Origin: a virus
DNA: 64,000 bases
Reading direction: 5' to 3' (one strand)
IMG/VR virus record: IMGVR_UViG_3300020438_000012
Location: 38,474 to 102,473 of that record
Below, in pieces: positions 24,171-32,585 of this stretch. The notes beneath the pieces were generated by a model. That model was not told the DNA's origin. It saw only the letters and a program-made list of their open reading frames with translations, and did no database searches. A program made the translations under genes and the position numbers. Within the stretch, counting starts at the first letter, position 1. Each line of letters begins with the position of its first letter.

Positions 24171-26981
24171 ATGGCCGTTGATTCTAATGGCACAAGCCTT
24201 GCTGCGCTGCAAGAGCTGGCGGCTTACTTCGGAGGAAAAAGCGAGGTTGAAAACCAGGCATTCACCGTTTCCGAAGGAAAGATGCTTCTTGATGAAGTCA
24301 GAAGCTACTTGCACAAAGAAGTCCTTCCAAGGATTACTCGGAGTGAACTTGGCGGAGCAACAGCTCTGCAGCTTGCACAAATCATAACAACTGGCATCGA
24401 TCAAGAAGATGTCAACGCCGCAAGGAAGATTATTGCAATCACGGCAGAGGCTGGTGCTGGTAAATTTGAAACGGCAGTAAAGCCTTCCGAATGTGTTTTT
24501 GGCCTCGAGTCTGGAGACAACGAAAGCGTGTCGGCAATACAGGTATTTCCGGTGGATCTCAGTTTTTCCGGAAGAAGCAGCGAGATTCTCGATGTTTTTT
24601 TCAACGGAATCCCGAACATCGAATGGTCAAGGTGCGTTCCGTTCTTCGACCTCATGATTGTGTCATCGAGATTTCCCACAGATGAAGGGGGCAAACCGAG
24701 CACCATGAGCCAGTCGTTGTTCCTGTCAAGCGGTGAGTCACTAGATCCAGACATCGGCATGAAGATTGCAAAAGCGAAGCCGGAGGGATTCAAACCACCA
24801 GGCGGTGCCGATGAGGATGAGCAGTTCACGGTTTCCGGGATGGAGCTGTTTACCTCACCACAGACGCTAGTAAACGCCGATAACGAATACTTCGAGGTTG
24901 ACGAAACCGGGCAGGGAGGCACTGCGATCCTAGACCGCTTCCGGCCGTTCATGACAATCAAGTCGTTCGCCGTTAACGTTACACCGGCTTTCGGTCTTCA
25001 GGGATTCAAGAAGGCAAAGATGTCCCTCACCCTGCACGATCGATCTCGCCTAGGGCAGATCGAGCCGCTTGTCCAGCCAGACATGTACGGAAAAACAGAG
25101 CTAAGGGTTGAGTACGGTTGGTCACATCCAGCAATCAACGATCCCGGAACGAATCCTATAGGTGAGTTCCTCAACTCTCTTCGCGTAAAAGAAAAGTACG
25201 GAATCATCAATTCAAGCTTTTCGTTTACTGACGATGGCCAGGTCGACATAAACCTAGAGCTTGCGATGAGAGGTGCTTCGGACTCATTCACCACAAACGT
25301 GAATGACACGGCCACGTCCTCAAACTTGCTCGAGCAGCTGGATGGCACGGTAGAGAAACTGCAGGAAGAATTGTCAAGAATCCGAGGTGCGAACACGAAG
25401 CTCTCGGATGTTGTCGGAAAAACAATCATTCCCGCATCGTCAAGCACGAGCTCGGTTTTAAGAATCAGCGATAAGGATCGAGTCGTAATCCAGCAGTTCA
25501 TAAGAAACAGATCAAATAAAGGGACCGAACTTCAGAAACTGTTGAAAGATTTGTTTGGAACGAAAGGCGACGACGGCCAGAGAGGTAAAATAGTAGATTC
25601 ATCTTCCAGTACCTTTACAGAAAAAATCAGAATCTTAAGTAATGGTAATGATCCGTTTGCCTCTCGATTTCCTTCTCAAGCAATGACGACGGCAGACTAT
25701 GACAATGATTTTTCCACAAGCCGCGGCGTGATGAAAGAATCGTACTGCTCGCTAGGCAAGCTGCTGATGAACTTTGTTGGTGCGCCCCTGGCAGCGACCG
25801 GTAAATTTGATGAAGTGCAGTTCATCTTTTATTCGTTTAATAGGCTGGCTGGCCACGTTAGACATCACAACATTGCTCAGTTTCCAATCAGTGTCAGCGA
25901 TTTCAATACGAAGTTCAAGAAGGAGTTTCCGCTAAAGGACTGCACGATCAGGCAGTTCATCGATTTCATAAATCGTGAATTCATTCAAGACGAGTTTACA
26001 AGCAAGGTCTATCGTCTAGACAGTCTTTATCAGGCCGGAGATGACGGAAATATAGAGGTCAAGCCTGCGTACGAAGACCCGTCAGACCTTGCTGACGAAA
26101 AGACTAAATCACTAAAGCAGGCATACCCAGAAAATTCTTCGATTGAGTTTAGAAAACCCCAGCTTCAAATGGTCATGGAAGCGGTTCCTGGAATCACCAT
26201 TGAAGGTGATGCGTACTCTGTGGACGAGGAAAAAACAATCCTTCGCATATTCATGTTCGACAAGTCGGCAACGACATCAGAGTCGCAGGCAATGATCTAC
26301 AACTCTCTCGCCCGACAGAACTTTGGAATATCCCAAACAACCTCAACCGAGAAGAACGAACTTGATAACAGCGGGTTCGAGGAACAAGGATCGATCGCAG
26401 GTCACAACGAAAGGCTTGCCAAGATTCTTGCAAACCTTGACGCATCGGGTGCAATTGAATCACCGGTCGCGGCAGAAACATCGGAGGGAACTCAGGCTGC
26501 GACCGAAAACCTCATTAAGCCACGCGTTTCTGCAAGAGCGCTCAAGGAAGCTCTCAAGAAAACCACGCCTAGCTGCCTGATCGGCTCGACCGGAAACCCT
26601 GTCATCAACGCTCAGCTTTCTAGCATGAATGATCCAGCATTGGCATCAATTAGAATTGCAAACAACGCCTCTTCGAAGGGCTCAGCAACGGGCAACGACG
26701 ACCAAGGGTTTCCAACATTCATTCAGCCAACACAACTTAACGTCACCATGTTTGGAATGCCACTAATCTCATATGGGACAGAGATGTTCTTTGATTTTGG
26801 TACAAACACAAACGTTGATAACTTCTACGTCTGTACGGGAATCGATCATAGCTTCTCGCCTGGAGAATTCAAGACGAACGCAAAGTTCACACAGGTCGAC
26901 GGGTTTGAGAAGTTCCGATCGGCAATCACCCAAGTTCAGGCCATTCAGTCAACCCTGAAGGAAATCAACGAAAAAGACTAG
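24171..26981 (+). CDS. Large baseplate hub-like protein
   Basis: A 936-residue protein starting 1 base after the LysM gene. The part around residues 260-330 (VTPAFGLQGFKKAKMSLTLH, RSRLGQIEPLVQPDMYG, LRVEYGWSHP) resembles the hub fold used by gp27/gpD-type proteins, where loads are carried by two tandem tube-like domains. The middle is coiled coil (LEQLDGTVEKLQEELSRIRG). A beta domain near the C-terminus (FGMPLISYGTEMFFDFG, DHSFSPGEFKTNAKF) is typical of the last hub domain. No lysozyme motif was seen. It ends the tail block; a hub identity is likely but not certain. Confidence 0.72.
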   Translation: MAVDSNGTSLAALQELAAYFGGKSEVENQAFTVSEGKMLLDEVRSYLHKEVLPRITRSELGGATALQLAQIITTGIDQEDVNAARKIIAITAEAGAGKFETAVKPSECVFGLESGDNESVSAIQVFPVDLSFSGRSSEILDVFFNGIPNIEWSRCVPFFDLMIVSSRFPTDEGGKPSTMSQSLFLSSGESLDPDIGMKIAKAKPEGFKPPGGADEDEQFTVSGMELFTSPQTLVNADNEYFEVDETGQGGTAILDRFRPFMTIKSFAVNVTPAFGLQGFKKAKMSLTLHDRSRLGQIEPLVQPDMYGKTELRVEYGWSHPAINDPGTNPIGEFLNSLRVKEKYGIINSSFSFTDDGQVDINLELAMRGASDSFTTNVNDTATSSNLLEQLDGTVEKLQEELSRIRGANTKLSDVVGKTIIPASSSTSSVLRISDKDRVVIQQFIRNRSNKGTELQKLLKDLFGTKGDDGQRGKIVDSSSSTFTEKIRILSNGNDPFASRFPSQAMTTADYDNDFSTSRGVMKESYCSLGKLLMNFVGAPLAATGKFDEVQFIFYSFNRLAGHVRHHNIAQFPISVSDFNTKFKKEFPLKDCTIRQFIDFINREFIQDEFTSKVYRLDSLYQAGDDGNIEVKPAYEDPSDLADEKTKSLKQAYPENSSIEFRKPQLQMVMEAVPGITIEGDAYSVDEEKTILRIFMFDKSATTSESQAMIYNSLARQNFGISQTTSTEKNELDNSGFEEQGSIAGHNERLAKILANLDASGAIESPVAAETSEGTQAATENLIKPRVSARALKEALKKTTPSCLIGSTGNPVINAQLSSMNDPALASIRIANNASSKGSATGNDDQGFPTFIQPTQLNVTMFGMPLISYGTEMFFDFGTNTNVDNFYVCTGIDHSFSPGEFKTNAKFTQVDGFEKFRSAITQVQAIQSTLKEINEKD

Positions 26982-26983
26982 TC

Positions 26984-27011
26984 TGTAAAGCCGCTGTTTT
27001 GTGGTTAAGAT
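26984..27011 (+). promoter_or_regulatory. Candidate promoter TGTAAA-N16-TAAGAT
   Basis: TGTAAA (26984-26989) is 16 bases before TAAGAT (27006-27011), exactly at the border of the structural and replication blocks. The same -35 and spacing occur at 41958, 52699 and 56664. The -10 is weak. If real, the transcript would begin near 27018, so the polymerase start would be at 27062 rather than 27017. Confidence 0.35.
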
Positions 27012-27016
27012 TTTGC

Positions 27017-28186
27017 ATGCAGTACTTTATCAATAGTTGTGTTATTGGAACCGATGCCCACATGAATGTTCAAGATGGCTATCGATGGACATCAGAGATC
27101 CCTGACGATAAATGGGCTCTTGGAGATAGAAGACATCTCATGAACATCGAAAGCATGGCTGAGTTATTCCGAGCCGAGGTTACGACGTTTATGTCGCTTC
27201 CTCAGGCAAAGTTCTTTTCGTCACTTGGAATCAAGCCAAAAGAAATTGGATGGTCTAAAGCCATCGATCCCAAGGTCTATAGGAAGACTATGGAAGACCT
27301 TATCAGTGGTTGCTCTGGCATCTTAGAGGAACTTGAAAAATCAGGCTATGAAAATACGTACATCAATAATCAGAAGTTTCTAAGAACCCTTCAGGGCGCG
27401 CATGTAGACCAAAAAGCTGTTGAACGAGCAATGAGGACTGAGGGTGACAGCACGCAGCTAACAAACCTTCGTAGTTTTAAGTCCGATTCTGGAGTTGTGA
27501 AAAGGGTCGTATACAATGTTACCGAGAGCTCGACCGGTCGGATGAAGGTTAAGTCTGGTCCAAAGATCCTAACTCTCAAGAGGGAACATAGGAGTATTGT
27601 AAAGTCTCGCTTTACAAACGGTGAAATTATATCAATTGATTATTCAAGCCTTGAGCCTAGGATCGCTTTAGCACTTCAGGGACACAACCCAAAAGGGGAT
27701 GTGTATTCATGGATTGACAAGTCGATATTTGACGGAAAATTAGGAAGGTCAACGGCAAAAATCATGACACTTTCAATCATTTATGGAATGTCTATTCATG
27801 CCGCCGGAAGAAAGTATGGAAAAGTAACACGCAATCAGCAAAAACAATTAAGAGAAATTTTTGGAATCGATAAGATCGAAAAACTAGACGCCGAGTACAA
27901 TGCATATGGCCGGCCTATTTATCCTGATAGCGATCGAAAAAAGTTTAACTCATATATTCAAAGCACTGCTGTAGATGCTGCAGTGCTCGGGTTTTCTAAA
28001 ATACATGATATGGGATGCACAGAAGCAATTCCCTTATTTATGATTCACGATGAACTTGTCTGTGATGTCCCGGAAGGTTACAGCAAGTTTGTCAAACACA
28101 TACTTAGTAATGGGATAACTGTTGATTTGCTTGGAAAGCCTGCAAATCTCGAAGTTAAAGTGGAGACGTTCGGTGGATGCAATTAA
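27017..28186 (+). CDS. Small family A DNA polymerase (polymerase domain only)
   Basis: About 389 residues from the first ATG (TTG 26999 and ATG 27062 are alternatives; none has a good ribosome site). All family A motifs are visible: TESSTGRM in the palm, motif A DYSSLEPRIAL (residues 208-218, Asp208), motif B R244-STA-K248-IMT-L252-SII-Y256-G, and motif C MIHDEL (His344-Asp345). There is no 3'-5' or 5'-3' exonuclease domain; T7 polymerase is 704 residues. The position equal to E. coli Phe762 is Leu. The window also holds a Pol III alpha, so this enzyme may do gap filling or a special replication step. Confidence 0.88.
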   Translation: MQYFINSCVIGTDAHMNVQDGYRWTSEIPDDKWALGDRRHLMNIESMAELFRAEVTTFMSLPQAKFFSSLGIKPKEIGWSKAIDPKVYRKTMEDLISGCSGILEELEKSGYENTYINNQKFLRTLQGAHVDQKAVERAMRTEGDSTQLTNLRSFKSDSGVVKRVVYNVTESSTGRMKVKSGPKILTLKREHRSIVKSRFTNGEIISIDYSSLEPRIALALQGHNPKGDVYSWIDKSIFDGKLGRSTAKIMTLSIIYGMSIHAAGRKYGKVTRNQQKQLREIFGIDKIEKLDAEYNAYGRPIYPDSDRKKFNSYIQSTAVDAAVLGFSKIHDMGCTEAIPLFMIHDELVCDVPEGYSKFVKHILSNGITVDLLGKPANLEVKVETFGGCN

Positions 28187-28667
28187 GCTATTAGTCGAAA
28201 AAAGAACCCGAGCAGGAAATGATGTTGTTTCCTCATATCCCGGGCGACCTCGAGATGATCTAAGGCTTAAAAAGCCAAAAGAGATTTTTAGAAAACTAGG
28301 AATTTCTGGCGCATCGAAAAAAAATACTGCAACCGAGGCCGTGGGTGATTTAATCCAGACCGCAAGGAAAGAGCAAGCATTCAGAAATGCTTTTGGACCG
28401 CCAATCGGTGTTCTGGATAATAATGGAATAAAAGGCATTTTCGTACCAATCGGAAATATCGACATTAAGTCTATGACTCAGTATCTTGCCTTATTCTTAA
28501 TTGCAGCATTTGATGGTGGCTTCATTAGAAATATCGACGACGTTAGAGTTCAGCACGAGACAACCGGCCGTGGGGTAATTGTGTATGCTACGAAAGGCGG
28601 AAAATCTAGGTGGAGCGGTAAAGCAGTTCCCGCTAAAACCACTGAACAAACTGATAAAAACGAATAA
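28173..28667 (+). CDS. Conserved-looking unknown protein after polymerase
   Basis: About 164 residues from GTG 28173, which overlaps the polymerase stop by 14 bases and follows GGAGACG; an upstream TTG at 28122 is less likely. It begins with a basic helix (DAIKLLVEKRTRAG), then a charged region, then FGPPIGVLDNNGIKGIFVPIG and LALFLIAAFDGGF. No family recognised. Overlap suggests it works with the polymerase. Confidence 0.65.
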   Translation: MDAIKLLVEKRTRAGNDVVSSYPGRPRDDLRLKKPKEIFRKLGISGASKKNTATEAVGDLIQTARKEQAFRNAFGPPIGVLDNNGIKGIFVPIGNIDIKSMTQYLALFLIAAFDGGFIRNIDDVRVQHETTGRGVIVYATKGGKSRWSGKAVPAKTTEQTDKNE

Positions 28668-28686
28668 CATTTAACCGGAGGGTTAG

Positions 28687-29259
28687 ATGGATATCGAAAG
28701 TTTGTGGGCTCAATATAGTTCTTTTGCAAAGTCAGCGTTTAGTGACCCTAAGCCGCTAGAGTCCTTGTTCGATCAACTCGGCGAACGTATCATCATGACA
28801 CCAAGTACTAGATTTGTTCATGAAACCGGGTGCGAGCCTGGTGGAATGATTTATACGTCTATGCAGGTTGCAAAGACTGCGATGAAGTTAGTCGAGGCTT
28901 ATAATTTTGACATGAGTCTAAAGCGATCAATTATTAAAGTTGCACTACTTCACGACCTTGGAAAGATTGGTGATTTAGAGCACGACTGGCTTCTGCCTCA
29001 AGACAACGGCTGGTATAGAGATAAGCACGGCGCGCACTATAAGTTTAATGATGCAGATGGAGTTCAGAAGATGTCCGTCTCTCATAGGACGCTCTATCTA
29101 CTTCAGCATTTTGGTGTAAAGCTCTCGAGGGATGAATGGCTGGCAATTCAACTTGCTAATGGCTTTCACTTTGAGGAGAATCGCTGGTACGTTTACAGCG
29201 AGCCTGATATTGCCACAGTTATCCAGCATGCAAAACATATCGTTTTAAAACGAGCCTAA
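28687..29259 (+). CDS. HD-domain phosphohydrolase
   Basis: A 190-residue protein with strong SD (CCGGAGGG). Metal-site motifs of the HD superfamily are seen: His near residue 45 (VHETGCEPGG), the LLHDLGK signature near residues 92-98, and a downstream His in SVSHRTLYLLQHFG. HD enzymes cut phosphate from nucleotides or cyclic nucleotides, or hydrolyse dNTPs. The place beside polymerase and SSB genes suggests nucleotide metabolism, but a counter-defence role against nucleotide signals is also possible. Confidence 0.82.
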   Translation: MDIESLWAQYSSFAKSAFSDPKPLESLFDQLGERIIMTPSTRFVHETGCEPGGMIYTSMQVAKTAMKLVEAYNFDMSLKRSIIKVALLHDLGKIGDLEHDWLLPQDNGWYRDKHGAHYKFNDADGVQKMSVSHRTLYLLQHFGVKLSRDEWLAIQLANGFHFEENRWYVYSEPDIATVIQHAKHIVLKRA

Positions 29260-29266
29260 TATTTAT
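29259..29266 (+). promoter_or_regulatory. Late-promoter-like motif ATATTTAT
   Basis: ATATTTAT spans the stop of the HD gene and lies 19 bases before the ATG at 29286, starting a short block of likely virion proteins inside the replication region. Confidence 0.45.
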
Positions 29267-29285
29267 AAAAGCGTTGGGTGGTTAA

Positions 29286-29531
29286 ATGTCAGAGCGGCAA
29301 ATTAGATCTTTTGTTCGTCGTGTTCTCGAATCATCAGTGATCGACGAGGACGACGAACAAGAAGGCGAAGAAAAAGACGAAGTCTCGGCCGGAGGAGTTG
29401 CAGGGGTTTCAACACCACTGGGAACTGGTCCTAGCTATCCAAACCGCGAGAAGTCACGCCGTGTACCTCCCTACGTTGCAGCAGGAAAGGCTTTCGGCAA
29501 CGCAAAGCTAAAAAAGAAAAAGAGAAAATAA
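29286..29531 (+). CDS. Small acidic/basic protein, prohead-core-like
   Basis: An 81-residue protein with a basic amphipathic N-terminus (SERQIRSFVRRVLESSVIDE), a highly acidic middle (DEDDEQEGEEKDE) and a Lys-rich end. In size and charge pattern it recalls T4 prohead-core proteins such as gp67 (80 residues). IDE-Asp at 18-21 fits the (L/I)xE protease pattern. It is followed by one structural-like and two leader-family genes. Identity is inference. Confidence 0.6.
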   Translation: MSERQIRSFVRRVLESSVIDEDDEQEGEEKDEVSAGGVAGVSTPLGTGPSYPNREKSRRVPPYVAAGKAFGNAKLKKKKRK

Positions 29532-29938
29532 TGGCAGTTTCATATAACAGGGCGCCGCTAGGTCTTACACTATCGCATGTTACACCAACCGGTGCAACGC
29601 ACTCTAACGCATTTCACACTATTTCTTCGTGCTATGTAAATAATAAAAGAATCAACAACAATGTCACGGTTAAAGTAGAAATATATAATAGCCTTTCTGA
29701 CTACAACGCAGGGAAGCCCCAAATTGATGATTTGAACTTTACTTTTACCTTGTTGAAGAATTTAGTCAACAAGCAGACTGTTACCAGAAGAGACGATATA
29801 CTAGTGCAAGCATATAATAATCTTATGACTCTTAATGCACCTGATGGATCTGCAACCAACTATTCTGGGGTTAAAAACGATAGTACCTCCACAGAGGATA
29901 ATGAAACTCGGAAAGGCAAAGACAACACAGAAGTATAG
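29531..29938 (+). CDS. Unknown beta-rich protein
   Basis: A 135-residue protein overlapping the previous stop (TAATG). Residues 1-95 alternate polar and hydrophobic residues (KVEIYNSLSDYNAGKP, LNFTFTLLKNLV), suggesting beta sheet; residues 100-135 are a polar tail. No family recognised. It may be a virion protein given its neighbours. Confidence 0.6.
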   Translation: MAVSYNRAPLGLTLSHVTPTGATHSNAFHTISSCYVNNKRINNNVTVKVEIYNSLSDYNAGKPQIDDLNFTFTLLKNLVNKQTVTRRDDILVQAYNNLMTLNAPDGSATNYSGVKNDSTSTEDNETRKGKDNTEV

Positions 29939-29965
29939 TCGCAAAATATAAAAGGATTCTAAATA

Positions 29966-30184
29966 ATGAAGATCACTAAAAGACAGTTAAGAAAACTTGT
30001 GCTTGAAGCACAGAGTACCGAAGCAACATACGTTTCGCCCGATGTAGTTTCTAAGTACATGCGAGAGATCGAGGCTAAGCTAAACGAACTTTCTGACATG
30101 GGGATGACGAACGATCAGCTCGTTATTATTATGGAAGAAATTACTCAAGACATCAGAGATGGATTCGTAGGAGAATCAACATGA
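29966..30184 (+). CDS. Leader-family protein 12
   Basis: A 72-residue protein with leader MKITKRQLRKLVLEA, far from the main array. VLE-Ala at 12-15 fits the cleavage pattern. The C-terminal half (LNELSDMGMTNDQLVIIMEE, ITQDIRDGF) resembles the leader protein at 15992, so the two are probably related over their full length. It overlaps the next start (ATGA). Confidence 0.82.
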   Translation: MKITKRQLRKLVLEAQSTEATYVSPDVVSKYMREIEAKLNELSDMGMTNDQLVIIMEEITQDIRDGFVGEST

Positions 30185-30417
30185 AAATCACAAAGAGACA
30201 ACTTAAGAAGCTTATTAACGAAGAAAAGGCTCGTCTAACCGAAGCAGCTAGCATTACGGCAACAGACAACTTAGAGACCGCCATGGATGAGTACGTTAGT
30301 TCATATCTAAGGATTTCTAAGGGACAAGACATGAGTGGTGCGCTTGCATCCTTAAGTGAGCAAGTTGAAGGATACATCGAGTTCCAGAGCGGTCTAGACG
30401 AACCCGAGCGACCATAG
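30181..30417 (+). CDS. Leader-family protein 13
   Basis: A 78-residue protein with leader MKITKRQLKKLINEEKARLTEA. LTE-Ala at 19-22 fits the cleavage pattern. The body is helical (TATDNLETAMDEYVSSYLRI; ALASLSEQVEGYIEF). Unknown function. Confidence 0.82.
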   Translation: MKITKRQLKKLINEEKARLTEAASITATDNLETAMDEYVSSYLRISKGQDMSGALASLSEQVEGYIEFQSGLDEPERP

Positions 30418-30445
30418 ATTTTCTTCCGTAACAAACAAAAACTAT

Positions 30446-30496
30446 TTGAAAATTTACTACATTTAATATACAGTTTGGTGAGTGAAAAAACTCACT
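30446..30496 (+). promoter_or_regulatory. Promoter-like sequence and hairpin before SSB gene
   Basis: TTGAAA (30446-30451) is 15 bases before TATACA (30467-30472). Shortly after is GTGAGT-GAAAAA-ACTCAC, a perfect 6-bp inverted repeat in the leader of the SSB message. In T4, gp32 binds its own leader RNA to repress translation, so this could be an autoregulatory site or an operator. Confidence 0.5.
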
Positions 30497-30532
30497 GAAA
30501 CACGATAGCAAGTTACCAATTTGGAGGTTTGA

Positions 30533-31342
30533 ATGGCTATTGACTTTGATGCGCTTCGCCGGAAGCTCGGCCAGCTTAGTGGCAATAACTCTCGTCGCAA
30601 CATTATGTGGCGACCACAAGAAGGCGAAACCTCAACCGTTCGTCTCATTGCTTTTCCCGACAACGACGGACAGCCTTTTGCTGAGCGCTGGTTCTATTAT
30701 GGGATTGGTGCAAACCGCGGTCTTCTAACGCCGCATCAGTTCGGTAATCCAGATCCTTTTCAGGAGCTTATCAATAAGCTTCGAGATGATGGTTCAAAGG
30801 AGTCTTACGAACTGGCAAAGAAGCTTTATCCGAAGATGCGTAGTTACGCATACGTTGTCGTCAGAGGTGAGGAAGACAAGGGTCCTCGGATCTGGTCCTT
30901 TGGCAAAACGGTCTATCAGGATCTTCTAAACATCATGCTTGATGAAGATTTTGGAGACATTACAGATCCGCTCGAAGGGTTTGACATCAAGGTCGAATGC
31001 GTTAAGCAGCCTGGCCGTAAGTGGGCTAACACCAGCGTCCGCGCTCGACCTCGATCGACACCTCTCTCCGAGGACAAGGCGCAAATCAAGCAGTGGACGG
31101 ATAGTCTTCCAAGTCTAGACGACATGTTTAGTTGCAAGTCGTACGAGGAGCTTGAAAAGATTATTAACGAGTGGCTAGACGCCGGAGCACCGGACGAGGA
31201 CACTGCTCGAGCGAGTCAGGCTTCAAGTGGACGTTCAAATCCATTTTCTTCAGAGCAGAAGCCAAAAAATGACTCCGTAACTTCTTCAAGTCCTAAGTAC
31301 AAGGACCTCGATGATGCATTCAGTGACCTAGCTAACTTTTAG
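30533..31342 (+). CDS. Single-stranded DNA-binding protein, gp32-like
   Basis: A 269-residue protein (T4 gp32 is 301) with strong SD (GGAGG). The core begins NIMWRPQEGETSTVRLIAFP, then ERWFYYGIG, a pattern typical of gp32-like OB folds. The tail is Ser-rich and ends in acidic YKDLDDAFSDLANF, the usual partner-binding tip. The zinc-binding Cys/His set of T4 gp32 is absent. It coats ssDNA and recruits helicase, recombinase and polymerase. A terminator follows, so it is a single-gene unit, useful for high expression. Confidence 0.87.
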   Translation: MAIDFDALRRKLGQLSGNNSRRNIMWRPQEGETSTVRLIAFPDNDGQPFAERWFYYGIGANRGLLTPHQFGNPDPFQELINKLRDDGSKESYELAKKLYPKMRSYAYVVVRGEEDKGPRIWSFGKTVYQDLLNIMLDEDFGDITDPLEGFDIKVECVKQPGRKWANTSVRARPRSTPLSEDKAQIKQWTDSLPSLDDMFSCKSYEELEKIINEWLDAGAPDEDTARASQASSGRSNPFSSEQKPKNDSVTSSSPKYKDLDDAFSDLANF

Positions 31343-31369
31343 TTAAGTCATTTCTGAGTTGATCGTTGA

Positions 31370-31397
31370 ACAGCGCCTTCGGGCGCTGTATTTTTTT
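31370..31397 (+). terminator. Rho-independent terminator after SSB gene
   Basis: A stem CAGCGCC / GGGCGCTG with a TTC loop is followed by TATTTTTTT. Confidence 0.9.
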
Positions 31398-31410
31398 ATG
31401 TGAGGTTTTT

Positions 31411-32583
31411 ATGGCAAAGAAGAAGAAGCAAGAAGAAGATTTTACGGCAGAACTAATTTCTCAACTTAACAAGGACTGTGGTTCAAAAGTTGCATATAAT
31501 CTAGCATATGATGATTCACCAACCCATGTCAATCGATGGATTAGTACAGGGTCTAGGCAGCTTGATACGATTATTGCAAACAGAATAGACGGTGGATTCC
31601 CTGAAGGCAGAATTGTTGAAATTTTTGGTCCTCCCTCTATCGGTAAATCGCACATCGCAATCCAACTAGCCGTAAGTACGCAAAGGGTTGGTGGAATAGT
31701 AGTCTACATCGATACTGAAAACGCAACATCCGTTGAGAATCTATCGCTGCTAGGCGTTAATATCAAGAAGAGGTTTGTGTATGTTGACACGCATTGCACA
31801 GAGGAAGTCCTAAGCATTGCGGAAGCAACAATCATGAAGGCTCGCGCTATGCAAAAAGATGTTCCAATTACGATCATCTGGGATTCTGTTGCAGCCTCTT
31901 CGCCTAAGGCGGAACTTGTTGGAGACTACGACAAGGACAGCATCGGACTACAGGCTCGAGCAATCTCAAAAGGCATGAGAAAGATTAACGGCATCATCGC
32001 AAATCAAAAGGTTTTGTTTGTTTGCCTTAACCAGATTCGAACGAAGATTGGTGTCATGTACGGCGATCCGACTACAACACCTGGCGGTAAAGCAATTCCA
32101 TTCCACTCTTCGGTTCGAATCAAGCTTGGTGCAGGTCGCCCAATTGAGAATAAGGACAAGGAAGTAATCGGCATTAATGTTTCTGCAAAGACGATCAAGA
32201 ATAAGGTCGCGCCTCCTTTCAGAACAGTTAAATTTCAAATTCACTTTGGAAAGGGAATCTTTGAGCACGAAGAGTTGTTTGACGAGCTTCGTAGATTTGA
32301 CCCTATTACGGTAGACGGCAAAGAAGTTAACGTGTCTGGAACCGGTGCTTGGAAACACTTTACTGTCGACGATGTTAAAACTGGCAAGTCTATTGTTAGC
32401 AAGAAGTTTTACAAAGCTGACTTTGCAGAGATCGTAAATAATGCAGAATACAAGCAATACATCGACGCGTTAATCGAAAACGCGTTTGTTAGACGGGCTG
32501 AGGTTGACGTTGATACAGAATCGTACGAAGAAGTTAGAGCAATTTCCATGGAGCTTGAAGACGATTTTGTTGCACCGGAGTAA
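31411..32583 (+). CDS. uvsX: RecA/UvsX-type recombinase
   Basis: A 390-residue protein (T4 UvsX 391) from ATG 31411 after GAGG; an upstream TTG would run through the terminator. Walker A is GPPSIGKS, preceded by PEGRIVEIF as in RecA. VVYIDTENA, TIIWDSVAA (Walker B), VLFVCLNQIRTKIG and GGKAIPFHSSVRIKL are the RecA core motifs in order. It drives strand exchange and recombination-dependent replication. The last 40 residues are acidic. No intein is visible. Confidence 0.93.
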   Translation: MAKKKKQEEDFTAELISQLNKDCGSKVAYNLAYDDSPTHVNRWISTGSRQLDTIIANRIDGGFPEGRIVEIFGPPSIGKSHIAIQLAVSTQRVGGIVVYIDTENATSVENLSLLGVNIKKRFVYVDTHCTEEVLSIAEATIMKARAMQKDVPITIIWDSVAASSPKAELVGDYDKDSIGLQARAISKGMRKINGIIANQKVLFVCLNQIRTKIGVMYGDPTTTPGGKAIPFHSSVRIKLGAGRPIENKDKEVIGINVSAKTIKNKVAPPFRTVKFQIHFGKGIFEHEELFDELRRFDPITVDGKEVNVSGTGAWKHFTVDDVKTGKSIVSKKFYKADFAEIVNNAEYKQYIDALIENAFVRRAEVDVDTESYEEVRAISMELEDDFVAPE

Positions 32584-32585
32584 CC

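Noticed and set aside
24401-24961. 186-residue minus-strand open frame
   Set aside because: It is a shadow of the large hub-like gene, with no start signal and a Ser/Pro-rich composition typical of antisense frames.
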